Assembly (NCBI GenBank): GCA_949130495.1
Contig: OX422213.1
Location: 535,541,467 to 535,605,466, forward strand
Source of the DNA: Sambucus nigra
Taxonomy: Eukaryota; Streptophyta; Magnoliopsida; Dipsacales; Adoxaceae
DNA: 64,000 nt
Direction: 5' to 3'
A program made the translations under genes and the position numbers. Position 1 is the first letter of the stretch, and the number at the start of each line of letters is the position of its first letter. Positions 23,799 to 37,165 of this stretch are shown piece by piece. The notes under the pieces were generated by a model. The model was not told where the DNA came from and did no database searches. It saw only the letters and a list, made by a program, of their open reading frames with translations.

Positions 23799-26700
23799 GG
23801 TACCACCCACGGGGCCGTTCGGGGGCTGTTTTGAGTTTTCACCCTCTAACGCCATAATTTTAGGCCTAAGTCAAGAAATATACAAATTATCGTCGTATTC
23901 TCAAACCGGGAGTCCCGCGACTGAGGGGTCAGTTCCTATGAGTTACATTGGTCCCGTGGGAGGTGTTGGTGCCACCTACGGGGCCGTTCGAGGGCGGTTT
24001 CGAGTTTTCACCCTCTAACACTATCTTTTTCTAAAGTCTAGAAATAAGAAAATTACCTTCGTATTCTCAAATCGATAGTCCCGCGGCTACAGGGTGAGTT
24101 CCTACGAGTTACATTGGTCTCGTGGGAAATGTTGGTGCCACCCACGGGGACGTTCGGGGGCTGTTTCGAGTTCTCATCCTCTAACGCCATGTTTTTAAGC
24201 CTAAGTAAAAAAATATGAAAATTATCGTCGTATTCTCAAACTGGGAGTCCCGCGGCTGCGGCGTCAGTTCCTACGAGTTACATTGGTCCCGTGGGAGGTG
24301 TTCGTGCCACCCACGGGGACGTTTGGGGGATGTTTCAAGTTCTCACCCTCTCACGCCATGTTTTTAAGACAATGTCTAAAAAAATGCAAATTATCATCGT
24401 ATTCTCAAACCGTGAGACCCGCGGCTGCGGGGTCAGTTCCTACGAGTTATGTTGGTCCCGTGGGAGGTGTTGGTGGCACCCATGGGGCCATTCGAGGGAT
24501 GTTTCGAGTTTTCACCCTCTAATGCCATGTTTTTAAGCCTAAGTCAAGAAATATGTAAATTACCATCGTATTCTCAAACCGGGAGACCGCGGCTGCGCGA
24601 TCAGTTCCTACGAGTTACATTGGTCCCATCGGAGGTGTTGGTGCCACCCACGGGGCCGTTCGGGGGCTGTTTCGAGTTTTCAACCTCTAACGCCATATTT
24701 TTAAGCCTAAGTCTAGAAATATGTAAATTACCTTCGTATTCTCAAACCGGGAGTCTCGCGGATGCGGGGTCAATTCCTACGAGTTACATTGGTCCCGTGG
24801 GAGGTGTTGGTACCACCCATGGGGCCGTTTGAGGGATGTTTTGGGTTTTCACCCTCTAACGCCATATTTTTAAACCTAAGTCAAGAAATATGGAAATTAC
24901 CTTTGCATTCTCAAACCGAGAGTCTCGCGGCTGCGGGGTCAGTTCCTACGAGTTATATTAGTCCCGTGGGAGGTGTTGGTACCACCCACGGGGCCGTTCG
25001 GGGACTGTTTTGAGTTTTCACCCTGTAACGACATATTTTGAAGCCTATGTATAGAAATATGCATATTATCGTCATAATCTCAAATCGGGAGTCCCGCAGC
25101 TCCAGGGTCCGTTCCTACGAGTTACATTTTTCCCGTGGGAGGTGTTGGTGCCACCGACAGGGCCGTTCGGGGGCTGTTTTGAGTTTTCACCCTCTAACCC
25201 CATAATTTTAGGCCTAAGTCCAGAAATATGCAAATTTTCATCGCATTCTCAAACCGGGAGTCCCGTGACTGCGGCGTAAGTTCCTACGAGTTACATTGGT
25301 CCCGTGGGAGGTTTTGGTGCCACCCATGGTGCCGTTCGAGGGCTGTTTTGAATTTTCACCCTCTAACGCTATGTTTTGATTAAGTCTAGAAATAAGAAAA
25401 TTACCTTCGTATTCTCAAATCGATAGTCCCGTGGCTACGGGGTCAGTTCCTACGAGTTACATTGGTCCCGTGGGAAATTTTGGTGCCACCCACGGGGACG
25501 TTCGGGGGCTGTTTCGAGTTCTCACCCTCTAACGCCATGTTTTTAAACTTAAGTCTAAAAAAATGAAAATTATCGTCGTATTCTCAAACCGGGAGTCCCG
25601 CGGCTGCGGGGTCAGTTCCTACGAGTTTCATTGGTCCCGTGGGAGGTGTTGGTGCCACCCACGGGGACGTTCGGGGGCTATTTCGAGTTCTCACCCTCTT
25701 ACGCCATGTTTTTAAGCCTAAGTCTAAAAAAATGCAAATTATCATAGTATTCTCAAACCATGAGACCCGCGGCTGCGGGGTCAGTTCCTACGAGTTATGT
25801 TGGTACCGTGGGAGGTGTTGGTGGCACCCACGGGGCCGTCCGGGGACTGTTTCGAGTTTTCACCCTCTAACGCCATGTTTTTAAGCCTAAGTCAAGAAAT
25901 ATGCAAATTACCATCGTATTCTTAAACCGGGAGACCCGCGGCTGCGGGGTCAGTTCCTACTGGTTACATTGGTCCTGTGGGAGGTGTTGGTGCCACCCAC
26001 GGGGCCGTTCGGGGGCTGTTTCGAGTTTTCACCCTCTAACGCCATATTTTTAAGCCTAAATCTAGAAATATGAAAATTACCGTCATATTCTCAAACAGAG
26101 AGTCTCGCGGCGGCGGGGTCAGTTTCTACGAGTAACATTGTTCTCGTGGGAGGTGTTGGTGCCACCCATGGGGCCGTTCGGGTGCTGTTTTGAGTTTTTA
26201 CCCGCTAACGCATTGTTTTTAAGTCTAAGTCTAGAAATATACAAATAATTGTCGTATTCTCGTACCGGGAGTCCCGCGACTGCGGGGTCAGTTCCTACGA
26301 TTTACATTGGTCCCGTGGGAGGTGTTGGTGCCACCCACGGGGGCATTTTGGGGCTATTTCGAGTTTTCACCCTCTAACGCCATATTTCTAAGCCTAACTC
26401 TAGAAGTATCAAAATTACCTTCGTATTCTCAAAACGCGAGTCTCGCGGCTGCGGGGTCAGTTCCTACGAGTTACATTGCTCCCGTGGGAGGTGTTGGAGC
26501 CACCCATGGGGCCGTTCGGGGCCTGTTTCTTGTTTTCACCTTCTAACGCCATGTTTTTAAGCCTAAGTCAAGAAATATGAAAATTATCGTCGTATTCTCA
26601 AATCGGGAGTCCCGCGGCTGTGGGGTCAGTTCTTACGAGTTACATTGGTCCAGTGGGAGGTATTGATGCCAACTACGGGGATGTTCGGGGGCTATTTCGA

Positions 26701-28687
26701 GTTCTCACCCTCTAACGCCATGTTTTTAACCTATGTCAAGAAATATGCTAATTATCATCGTATTCTCAAACCGGGAGTCCCGCGGCTATGGGGTCAGTTC
26801 CTATGAGTTACATTGGTCCCGTGGGAGGTGTTGGTGCCACCAACGGGGCCATTCGAGGGCTGTTTCGAGTTTTCCCCCTCTAACACTATGTTTTGCTTAA
26901 GTTTAAAAATAAGCAAATTACCTTCGTATTCTCAAATCGATAGTCCCGCGGCTACAGGGTGAGTTCCTACGAGTTACATTGGCCTAGTGGGAAATGTTGG
27001 TGCCACCCACGGGGACATTCGGGGGTGTTTCGAGTTCTCACCCTCTAACGCCATGTTTTTAAGCCTAAGTGTAAAAATATGAAAATTATCGTCGTATTGT
27101 CAAACCGGGAGTCCCGCGGCTGCTGGGTCAATTCCTACGAGTTACATTGGTCCCGTGGGAGGTGTTGGTGCCACCCACGGGGACGTTCGGGGGCTGTTTC
27201 GAGTTCTCACCCTCTCACGCCATGTTTTTAAGCCTATGTCTAAAAAAATGCAAATTATCGTCGTATTCTCAAACCGTGAGACCCGCGGCTGCGTGGTCAG
27301 TTCCTACGAGTTATGTTGGCCCCGTGGGAGGTGTTGGTGGCACCCATGGGGCCATTCGGGGGCTGTTTCGAGTTTTCACCCTCTAACGCCATGTTTTTAA
27401 GCCTAAGTCAAGAAATATGTAAATTACAATCGTATTCTCAAACTGGGAGACCCGCGGCTGCGCGGTCAGTTCCTACGAGTTACATGGATCCCGTGGGAGG
27501 TGTTGGCGCCACCCATGGGGCCGTTCGGGGGCTGTTTCGAGTTTTCAACCTCTAACGCCATATTTTTAAGCCTAAGTCTAGAAATATGAAAATTACCGTC
27601 ATATTCTCAAACAGAGAGTCTCGCGACTGCGGGGTTAGTTCCTACGAGTAACATTGGTCCCGTGGGAGGTGTTGGTGCCACCCAAGGGGCCGTTCGGGTG
27701 TTGTTTTTACTTTTTATGCTCTAACACCAAGTTTTTAAACCTAAGTATAGAAATATGCAAATTATCGTCGTATTCTCAAATCGGGAGTCCCACGGCTGAG
27801 GGGTCAGTTCCGACGAGTTACATTGGTCCCGTGGGAGGTGTTGGTGCCACCCACGAGGACGTTCGGGGGCTGTTTCGACTTCTCACCCTCTAACACCATG
27901 TTTTTAAGACTAAATCTAAAAATATGAAAATTATTGTCGTATTCTCAAATCAGGAGTCCCACGGCTGCGGGGTCAGTTTCTATGAGTTACATTGGTCCCG
28001 TGGGAGGTGTTGGTGTCACCCACGGGGCCGTTCGGGGGTTGTTTCAAGTTTTCACCCTCTAACGCCATAATTTTAGGCCTAAGTCTAGAAATATGCAAAT
28101 TATTGATGTATTCTCAAACCGGGAGTCCCAAGACTGCGACGTAAGTTCCTACGAGTTACATTGGTCCCGTGGGAGGTGTTGGTGCCACCCACGGGGCCGT
28201 TCGGGGGCTATTTCGAGTTTTCACCCTATAATACCATATTTTTAAGCCTAAGTCTAGAAATATACAAATTACCATCATATTCTCAAACAGAGAGTCCCGC
28301 GACTGCATGGTCAGTTCCTACGAGTTACATTGGTCCCGTGGGTGGTGTTTATGCCACCCACAGGGCCGTTCGGGGGCTGTTTTGACTTTTCACCCTCTAA
28401 CGCCATGTTTTTAAGCTTATGTAAAGAAATATGAAAATTACCATCGTATTCTCAAACCGGGAGACCCGCGGATTCGGGGTCAGTTCCTACGAGTTACATT
28501 GGTTCCGTGGGAGGTGTTGGTGCCACCCACGGGGCCGTTCGGGGGCTGTTTCGAGTTTTCATCCTCTAACGCCATATTTATAAGCCTAAGTCTAGAAATA
28601 TGAAAATTACCGTCATATTCTCAAACAGAGAGTCCCGCGGCGGCGAAGTCAGTTCTTACGATTAACATTGGTCCCGCGGGAGGTGTT

Positions 28688-28816
28688 GGTACCACCCACG
28701 GGGCCGTTTGGGTGCTGTTTTGATTTTTCCCCTCTAACACTACGTTTTTAAGCCTAAGTATAGAAATATGCAAATTATCATCGTATTCTCAAACCGGGAG
28801 TCCCGCGGGAGGGGTT
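28688..28816 (+). repeat. 129-bp truncated monomer (40-bp deletion at a short direct repeat)
   Basis: The sequence GGGAGTCCCGCGGGAGGGG skips from the GTCCCGCGG block to the GGGAGGTGTTGG block. The matching monomer at about 38290 is full length. TCCCGCG occurs at both ends of the lost segment there, which suggests slippage or microhomology-mediated deletion. Confidence 0.85.
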
Positions 28817-31800
28817 GGTGCCACCGACGGGGCCGTTCGAGGGCTGTTTTGAGTTTTCACCCTTTAACGCCATGTTTTACTTAAGTCTAGAAATATGCAA
28901 ATTACCTTCGTATTCTCAAACCGGGAGTCCTGCGGCTGCAGGGTCAGTTCCTACGAGTTACATTGGTCCAGTTGGAGGTGTTGGTGCCACCTACGGGACG
29001 TTCGGGGGCTGTTTCGAGTTCTCACCCTCTAACGCCATGTTTGTAAGCCTAAGTCTAGAAATATACAAATAATTATCATATTCTCAAACCGGGAGTCCCG
29101 CGACTGCGGGGTCAGTTCCTACGAGTTACATTGGTCCCGTGGGAGGTTTTGGTGCCACCCACGGGGGATTTTCGGGCTGTTTCGAGTTTTCACCCTCTAA
29201 CGCCATATTTTTAAGCCTAAGTCTAGATGTATGCAAATTACCTTCATATTCTCAAACCGCGAGTCTTGCGGCTGCGGGGTCACTTCCTATGAGTTACATT
29301 GCTGCCGTAGCAGGTGTTGGTGCCACCCACGGGGCCATTCGGGGCCTGTTTCTAGTTTTCACCTTCTAACGCCATGTTTTTATGCCTAAGTCATGAAATA
29401 TGCAAATTATCGTCGTATTCTCAAACTGGGAGTCCCGCGGCTGTGGGGTCAGTTCCTACGAGTTACATTAGTCCATTGGGAGGTGTTGGTGCCACCCACG
29501 GGGATGTTCGGGGGCTGTTTCGAGTTCTCACCATCTAACACCATGTTTTTAAGCCTAAGTCAAGAAATATGCAAATTATCATCGTATTCTCAAACTGGGA
29601 GTCCCGCAGCTGTGGGGTCAGTTCCTACGAGTTACATTGGTCCCGTGGGAGGTGTTGGTGCCACCCACGGGGCCGTTCGAGTGCTATTTCGAGTTTTCAC
29701 CCTCTAACGCTATGTTTTGCTTAAGTCTAGAAATAAGCAAATTACCTTCGTATTCTCAAACCGAGTGTCCCGCGGATACGGGGTCAGTTTCTACGAGTTA
29801 CATTGGTCCCGTGGGAGGTGTTGGTGCCACCCACGGGGATGTTCGGGGGATGTTTCAAGTTCTCACCCTATAACGCATGTTTTTAAGCGTAAGTCTAAAA
29901 ATAAGCAAATTATCATCGTATTCTCAAATCTGGAGTACCGCGGTTGCGGGATCAGTTTCTACGAGTTACATTGGTCCCGTGGGAGGTGTTGGTGCCATCC
30001 ACGGGGACATTCGGGGGCTGTTTCGAGTTCTCACCCTCTCACGCCATGTTTTTTGGTCTAAGTATAAAAAATGAAAATTTTCATCGTATTCGCAAATCGG
30101 GAGTCCCGCGGGTGTGGGGTCAGTTCCTACGAGTTACATTGGTCCCTGGGAGCTGTTGGTGCTACCCACGGGGACGTTCGGGGACTGTTTGGAGTTCTCA
30201 CCCTCTAACGCCATATTTTTAAGGCTAAGTCTAAAAATATGCAAATTATTGTCGTAATCTCAAATCTCTAGTCCCGTGGCTGCGGGGTTAGTTCCTATGA
30301 GTTACATTGGTCTCGTGGGAGGTGGTGGTGCCACCCACGGGGCCGTTCCGGGGCTTTTTCGAGTTTTCACCCTCTAAAGCCATAATGTTAGTCCTACGTC
30401 TAAAAATATGCAAACTATGGTCGTATTCTCAAACCGAGAGTCCCACGACTGCAGCGTTGGTTCCTACGAGTGACATTGGTCCCGTGGGAGGTGTTGGTGC
30501 CACCCATGGTGTCGTTCGAGGGATGTTTTGGATTTTAACCCTCTAACGCTATGTTTTCCTTAAGTCTAGAAAAATAAGCAAATTGCCTTCGTATTCTCAA
30601 ACCAATAGTCCCGCAGCTACGGGGTCAGTTCCTACGAGTTACATTGGTCCCGTGGAAAATTTTGGTGCCACCCACGGGGACGTTCGGAGGCTGTTTCGAG
30701 TCCTCACCCTCTAACGCCATGTTTTTAAGCCTAAGTCTAAAAATATGAAAATTATCATCGTATTCTCAAATAGGGAGTCCCGTAGCTGCGAGGTCAGTTC
30801 CTACGAGTTCCATTGGTCCCGTGGGAGGTGTTGGTGCCACCCATGGGGACGTTCGGGGGCTGTTTCGAGTTCTCACCCTCTCACGCCATGTTTTTAAGCC
30901 TAAGTCTAAAAAAATGCAAATTATGATCGTATTCTCAAACAGTGAGACCCGCGGCAGCGGGGTCAGTTCCTACGAGTTATGTTGGTCCCGTGGGAGGTCT
31001 TGGTGGCACCCACGGGGCCGTTCGGGGGCTGTTTCGAGTTTTCACCCTCAAACGCCATGTTTTTAAGCCTAAGTCAAGAAATATGCAAATTACCATCGTA
31101 TTCTCAAACCGAAAGACCCGCGGCTGCGGGGTTAGTTCCTACGAGTTACATTGGTCCCGTGGGAGGTGTTGGTGCCACCCACGGGGCCGTTCGGGGGATA
31201 TTGCGGGTTTTGACCTCTAACGCCATATTTTTAAGCCTAAGTCTAGAAATATGGAAATTACCATCATATTCTCGAACGGAGAGTCTCGCGGCTGCGGGGT
31301 CAGTTTCTACGAGTAACATTGGTCCCGTGGGAGGTATTGGTGCCCCCCACGGGGCCGTTCGGGTGCTATTTTGAGTTTTTACTCTCTAACACCATGTTTT
31401 TAAGCCTAAGTCTAGAAATATACAAATAATTGTCGTATTCCCAAACCGGGAGTCCCGTGACTGCGGGGTCAGTTCCTACCAGTTACATTGGTCCCGTGGG
31501 AGGTGTTGGTGCCACCCACGGGGTTATTCGGGGCCTGTTTCTAGTTTTCACCTTCTAACGCCATGTTTTTAAGCCTAAGTCAAGAAATATACAAATTATC
31601 GTCGTATTCTCAAACCGTGAGTCTCGCGGATGTGGGGTCATTTCCTACGAGTTACATTGGTCCAGTGGGAGGTATTGGTGCCACCCACAGGGACGTTCGG
31701 GGACTGTTTCGAGTTCTCACCCTCTAACGCCATGTTTTGAAGCCTAAGTCAAGAAATATGCAAATTATCGTCGTATTCTTAAACCGAGTGTCCCGCGGCT

Positions 31801-34549
31801 ACGGGGTCACTTTCTACGAGTAACATTGGTCCCGCGGTTGGTGTTGGTGCCACCCACAGGGACGTTCGGGGGCTGTTTCGAGTTCTCACCCTCTAACGCA
31901 TGTTTTTAAGCCTAAGTCTAAAAATATGCAAATTATCATGGTATTCTCAAACCGGGAGTCCCGCGGCTGCGTGGTCAGTTCCTACGAGTTACATGGGTCC
32001 CGTGGGAGGTGTTGGTGCCACCCACGGGGACATTCAGGGGCTGTTTCGAGTTCTCATAGTCTCACGCCTTCTTTGTTGGCCTAAGTATAAAAAATGCAAA
32101 TTATTTTCGTATTTTCAAACCAGGAGTCCCGCGGTTGTGGGGTCAGTTCCGACGAGTTACATTGGTCCCTAGGAGGTGTTGGTGCCACCCACGGGGACGT
32201 TCGGGGGCTATTTCGAGTTTTCAGCCTCTAACGCCATGTTTTAAGCCTAAGTTTAAAAATATGCAAATTATTGTCGTATTCTCAAATCTGGAGTCCCACA
32301 GCTGCGGGGTCAATTCCTACGAGTTACATTGGTCTCGTGGGAGGTGTTGGTGCCACCCACAGGGCCGTTCGGGGGATGTTTCGAGTTTTCACCCTCTAAC
32401 GCCATAATTTTAGGACTAAGTCTAAAAATATGCAAACTATGGTCGTATTCTCAAACCGAAAGTCCCACAACTGCGGCTTAAGTTCCTACGAGTGACATTG
32501 GTCCCATGGGAGGTGTTGGTGCCACCCACGGGGGCGTTTTGGTGCTGTTTTGAGTTTTTACACTCTAACGCCATATTTTTAAGCCAACGTCTAGAAATAA
32601 GAAAATTACCTTCGTATTCTCAAACTGAGAGTCTCGCGACTGCGGGGTCAGTTCCTACGAGTTACATTGGTCCCGTGGGAGGTGTTGGAGCCACCCACGG
32701 GGCCGTTTGACCGCTATTTTGGGTTTTCACCCTCTAACGCCATATTGTCAAGCCTAAGTCTTGAAATATGCAAATTACCTTCGTATTCTCAAACCGGGAG
32801 TCTCGCGGCTGTGGGGTCAGTTCCTACGAGTTACATTGGTCCCGTGGGAGGTGTTGGTGCCACCCACATGGCCGTTTGAGGGATGTTTTGGGTTTTCACC
32901 CTCTAACGCCATATTTTTAAACCTAAGTCAAGAAATATACAAATTACCTTCGCATTCTCAAACCGGGAGTCTCGCGGCTGCGAGGTCAGTTCCTACGAGT
33001 TACATTAGTCCCGTGGGAGGTGTTGGTGCCACCCACGGTGCCGTTCGGGGGATGTTTCAAGTTTTCACCATCTAACGCCATATTTTTAAGCCTAAGTATT
33101 GAAATATGCATATTATCATCGTAATCTCAAACCGGGAGTCCCGGAGCTCCAGGGTCCGTTCCTACGAGTTACATTTGTCCCGTGGGAGCTGTTGGTGCCA
33201 CCCACGGGGACGTTCGGGGGCTGTTTCGAGTACTCACCCTCTAACGCCATGTTTTAAGCCTAAGTCTAAAAATTTGAAAATTATCGTCATATTCTCAAAC
33301 CGAGAGTCCCGCGGCTGCGGGGTCAGTTCCTACGAGTTATGTTGTTCCCGTGGGAGGTGTTGGTGCCACCCACGGGGACGTTCGGGGGCTGTTTCGAGTT
33401 CTCATCCTCTCACGCCATGTTTTTAAGCCTAAATCTAAAAAATTCAAATTATAATCGTATTCTCAAACCGTGAGACCTGCGGTTGCGGGGTCAGTTCCTA
33501 CGAGTTATGTTGGTCCCGTGGGAGGTGTTGGTGGCACCCACGGGGCCGTTCGGGGGCTGTTTCGAGTTTTCACCCTCTAACGCCATGTTTTTAAGCATAA
33601 GTCAAGAATTATGCAAATTACAATCGTATTCTCAAATCGAGAGACCCGTGGCTGCGGGGTCAGGTCCTACGAGTTACATTGGTCCCGTGGGAGGTGTTGG
33701 TGCCACCCACGGGGCCATTCGGGGGCTGTTTCGAGTTTTCACCCTCTAACGCCATATTTTTTAGCGTAAGTCTAGAAATATGAAAATTACCGTCATATCC
33801 TCAAACAGAGAGTCTTGCGGCTGCGGGGTCAGTTCCTACGAGTTGCATTGGTTCCGTGGGAGGTGTTGGTGCCACCCACGGGGCTGTTAGGGTGTTGTTT
33901 TGAGTTTTTACCCTCTAACACCATATTTTTAAGACTAAGTCTAGAAATATGCAAATTACCGTCGTATTCTCAAACTGGGAGTCCCTCGGTTGCGGGGCGA
34001 GTTCCTACGAGTCACATTGGTCCAGTTGGAGGTGTTGGTGCCACCCACGGGGACGTTCAGGGCCTGTTTCGAGTTCACACCCTCTAATGCCATGTTTTTA
34101 AGCCTAAGTCAAGAAATATGCAAATTATCGTCGTATTCTCAAACAGAGAGTCCCGCAGCTCGGGGGTCAGTTCGTACGAGTTACATTGGTCCCGTGGGTG
34201 GTTTGTTGCCACCCACAGGGCCGTTCGGGGGCTGTTTCGACTTTTTACTCTCTAACACCATGTTTTTAAGCCTAAGTCAAGAAATATGCAAATTATCGTC
34301 GTATTCTCAAACCGGGAGTCCCACGACTATGGGGTCAGTTCCTATGAGTTACATTGGTCCCGTGGGAGGTGTTGGTGCCACCCACAGGGCTGTTCGAGGG
34401 CTGTTTCTAGTTTTCACTCTCTAACGCTATGTTTTGCTTAAGTCTAGAAATAAGCAAATTACCTTCGTATTCTCAAACTGATAGTCCCGTGTCTACGGGG
34501 TCAGTACCTAAGAGTTACATTGGTCCCGTGGGAATTGTTGGAGCCACCC

Positions 34550-34890
34550 ACGGGGACGTTCGAGGGTTGTTTCGAGTTCTCACCCTCTAACGCCATGTTC
34601 TTAAGCCTAAGTCTAAAAATATGAAAATTATCATCATATTCTCAGACCGTGAGTCCCGCGTCTGCGGGGTCTGTTCCTACGAGTTACATTGGTCCCGTGG
34701 GAGGTGTTGTTGCCACCCACGGGGACGTTCGAGGGTTGTTTCGAGTTCTCACCCTCTAACGCCATGTTCTTAAGCCTAAGTCTAAAAATATGAAAATTAT
34801 CGTCATATTCTCAAACCGTGAGTCCCGCGTCTGCGGGGTCTGTTCCTACGAGTTACATTGGTCCCGTGGGAGGTGTTGTTGCCACCCACG
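34550..34890 (+). repeat. Recent duplication of a single monomer
   Basis: Two adjacent monomers share private variants: GGTGTTGTTGCC at 34703 and 34872 (exactly 169 apart), CCGTGAGTCCCGCGTCTGCG and GGGGTCTGTTCC. They differ at only a few sites. The corresponding place in the other block copy (about 48.7-48.8 kb) has one such monomer. This accounts for the offset change from 14094 to 13925. Confidence 0.88.
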
Positions 34891-37071
34891 GGGATGTACG
34901 GGGGCTGTTTCGAGTTCTCACGCTCTCACGCCATGTTTTTAAGCCTAAGTCTAAAAAAATTCAAATTATCATCATATTCTCAAACCGTGAGACCCGCGGC
35001 TGCGGGGTCAGTTCCTACGAGTAACATTAGTCCCGTGGGAGGTGTTGGTGCCACCCACGGGGCCGTTCGGGGGCTGGTTCGAGTTTTCACCCTCTAACGC
35101 CATATTTTTAAGCCTAAGTCAAGAAATATGCAAATTACCATCAGATTCTCAAACCGGGAGACCCGCGGCTGCGGGGTCAGTTCCTACGAGTTATAATGGT
35201 CCAGTGGGAGGTGTTAGTGCCACCCACGGGGCCGTTCGGGGGCTGTTTCGATTTTTCACCCTCTAACACCTTATTTTTAAACCTCAGTCTAGAAATATGC
35301 AAATTATCGTCGTACTCTCAAACAGAGAGTCCCACGGCTGCAGGGTCTGTTCCTACGAGTAACATTGGTCCCGTGGGAGGTGTTGGTGCCACCCACGGGG
35401 CCGTTCGGGTGCTGTTTTGAGTTTTCACCCTCTAACACCATGTTTTTAAGCCTAAGTATAAAAATATGCAAATTACCGTCGTATTCTCAAACCAGGAGTC
35501 CCGCGGCTAAAGGGTCAATTCCTACGAGTTACATTGGTCCAGTTGGAGGTGTTGGTGCCACCCACGGGGACGTTCGGGGGCTGTTTCGAGTTCTCACCCT
35601 CTAACGCCATGTTTTTAAGCCTAAGCCTAGAAATATACGAGTAATTGTCCTATTCTCAAATCGGGAGTCCCACGACGGCGGGGTCAGTTCCTACGAGTTA
35701 CATCGGTCCCGTGGGAGGTGTTAGTGCCACCCACGGGGGCGTTTTGGAGCTGTTTCGAGTTCTCACCCTCTAACGCCATGTCTTTAAGCCTAAGTCTAAA
35801 AATATACAAATTATTGTCGTATTCTCAAATCTGGAGTCCCGCGGCTGCGGGGTCAGTTCCTACGAGTTACATTGGTCTCGTGGGAGGTGTTGGTGCCACC
35901 CACGAGGGCCGCTTAGGGGCTGTTTCGAGTTTTCACCCTCTAACGACATAATTTTAGGACTAAGTCTAAAAATATGCAAATTATGTTACTATTCTCAAAC
36001 CGGGAGTCCCACGACTGCAGCGTAAGTTCCTACGAGTGGCATTGGTCCCGTGGGAGGTGTTGGTGCCACCCACGGGGGCATTTTGTGGCTGTTTCGAGTT
36101 TTTACACTCTAACGCCATATTTTTAATCTTAAGTCTAGAAATAAGCAAATTACCTTCGTATTCTCAAACCGGGAGTCTCGCGACTGCGGGGTCAGTTACT
36201 ACGAGTTACATTGGTCCCGTGGGAGGTGTTGGTGCCAACCACGGGGCCGTTTGACGGCTGTTTTGGGTTTTTCACCCTCTAACGCCATATTTTTAAGCCG
36301 AAGTCTAGAAGTATGCAAATTACCTTCATATTCTCAAGCCGCGAGTCTCGCGGCTGCAGGGTCAGTTCCTACGAGTTACATTGGTCCCGTGGGAGGTGTT
36401 GGTGCCACCCACGGGGCCATTCGGGTCTGTTTCTAGTTTTCAACATCTAACGCCATGTTTTAAAGCCCAAGTCAAGAAATATGCAAATTATCATCGTATT
36501 ATCAAACCGGGAGCCCCGCGGATATGGGATCAGTTCCTACGAGTTACATTGGTCCAGTGGGAGGTATTGGTGCCACCCACGGGGATGTTCGGGGGCTATT
36601 TCGAGTTCTCACCCTCTAACGCCATGTTTTTAAGCCTATGTCAAGAAATATGCTAATTATCGTCGTATTCTCAAACCGGGAGTCCCGCGGCTATGGGGTC
36701 AGTTCCTATGAGTTACATTGGTCCCGTGGGAGGTGTTGGTGCCACCCACGGGGCTGTTCGAGGGCTGTTTTGAGTTTTAACCCTCTAACGCTATGTTTTG
36801 CTTAAGTCTAGAAATAAGCAAATTACCTTCGTATTCTTAAACCGAGTGTCCCGTGGCTACGGGGTTAGTTTCTACGAGTTACATTGGTCCCGTGGGATGT
36901 GTTGGTGCCACCCATGGGGATGTTCAGGGGCTGTTTCGAGTTCTCACCCTCTAACGCTTGTTTTTCAGCCAAAGTCTAAAAATTTGCAAATTATCGTTGT
37001 ATTCACAAACCGGGAGTCCCGCGGCTGCGTGGTCAGTTCCTACGAGTTACATTGGTCCCGTGGGAGGTGTT

Positions 37072-37165
37072 GGTGCCACCCACGGGGACATTCGGGGGCT
37101 GTTCCGGGAGTCCCGCGGCTACGGGGTCAGTTCCTACGAGTTACATTGGTCTCGTGGGAGGTGTT
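37072..37165 (+). repeat. 94-bp truncated monomer, copy B equivalent
   Basis: GGGCTGTTCCGGGAGTCCC shows the same 75-bp deletion as at 23705-23798, at the expected position (offset 13367). The deletion therefore predates the block duplication. Confidence 0.9.

Larger units (their letters stand above)
22900..36400 (+). repeat. Large duplicated block, copy A
   Basis: Segments of this 13.5-kb stretch reappear in the same order in 36.3-50.3 kb. 22.9-24.6 matches 36.3-38.0 (offset 13367). 28.47-29.3 matches 37.96-38.82 (offset 9490, then 9530). 29.14-33.1 matches the 19-monomer HOR. 33.18-36.41 matches 47.27-50.34 (offset 14094, then 13925). Copy A holds a single, diverged version of the 19-mer, with about four extra monomers around 31.1-31.7 kb. 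It also has an internal relation at 2864 bp (24283 and 27147). Confidence 0.8.
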
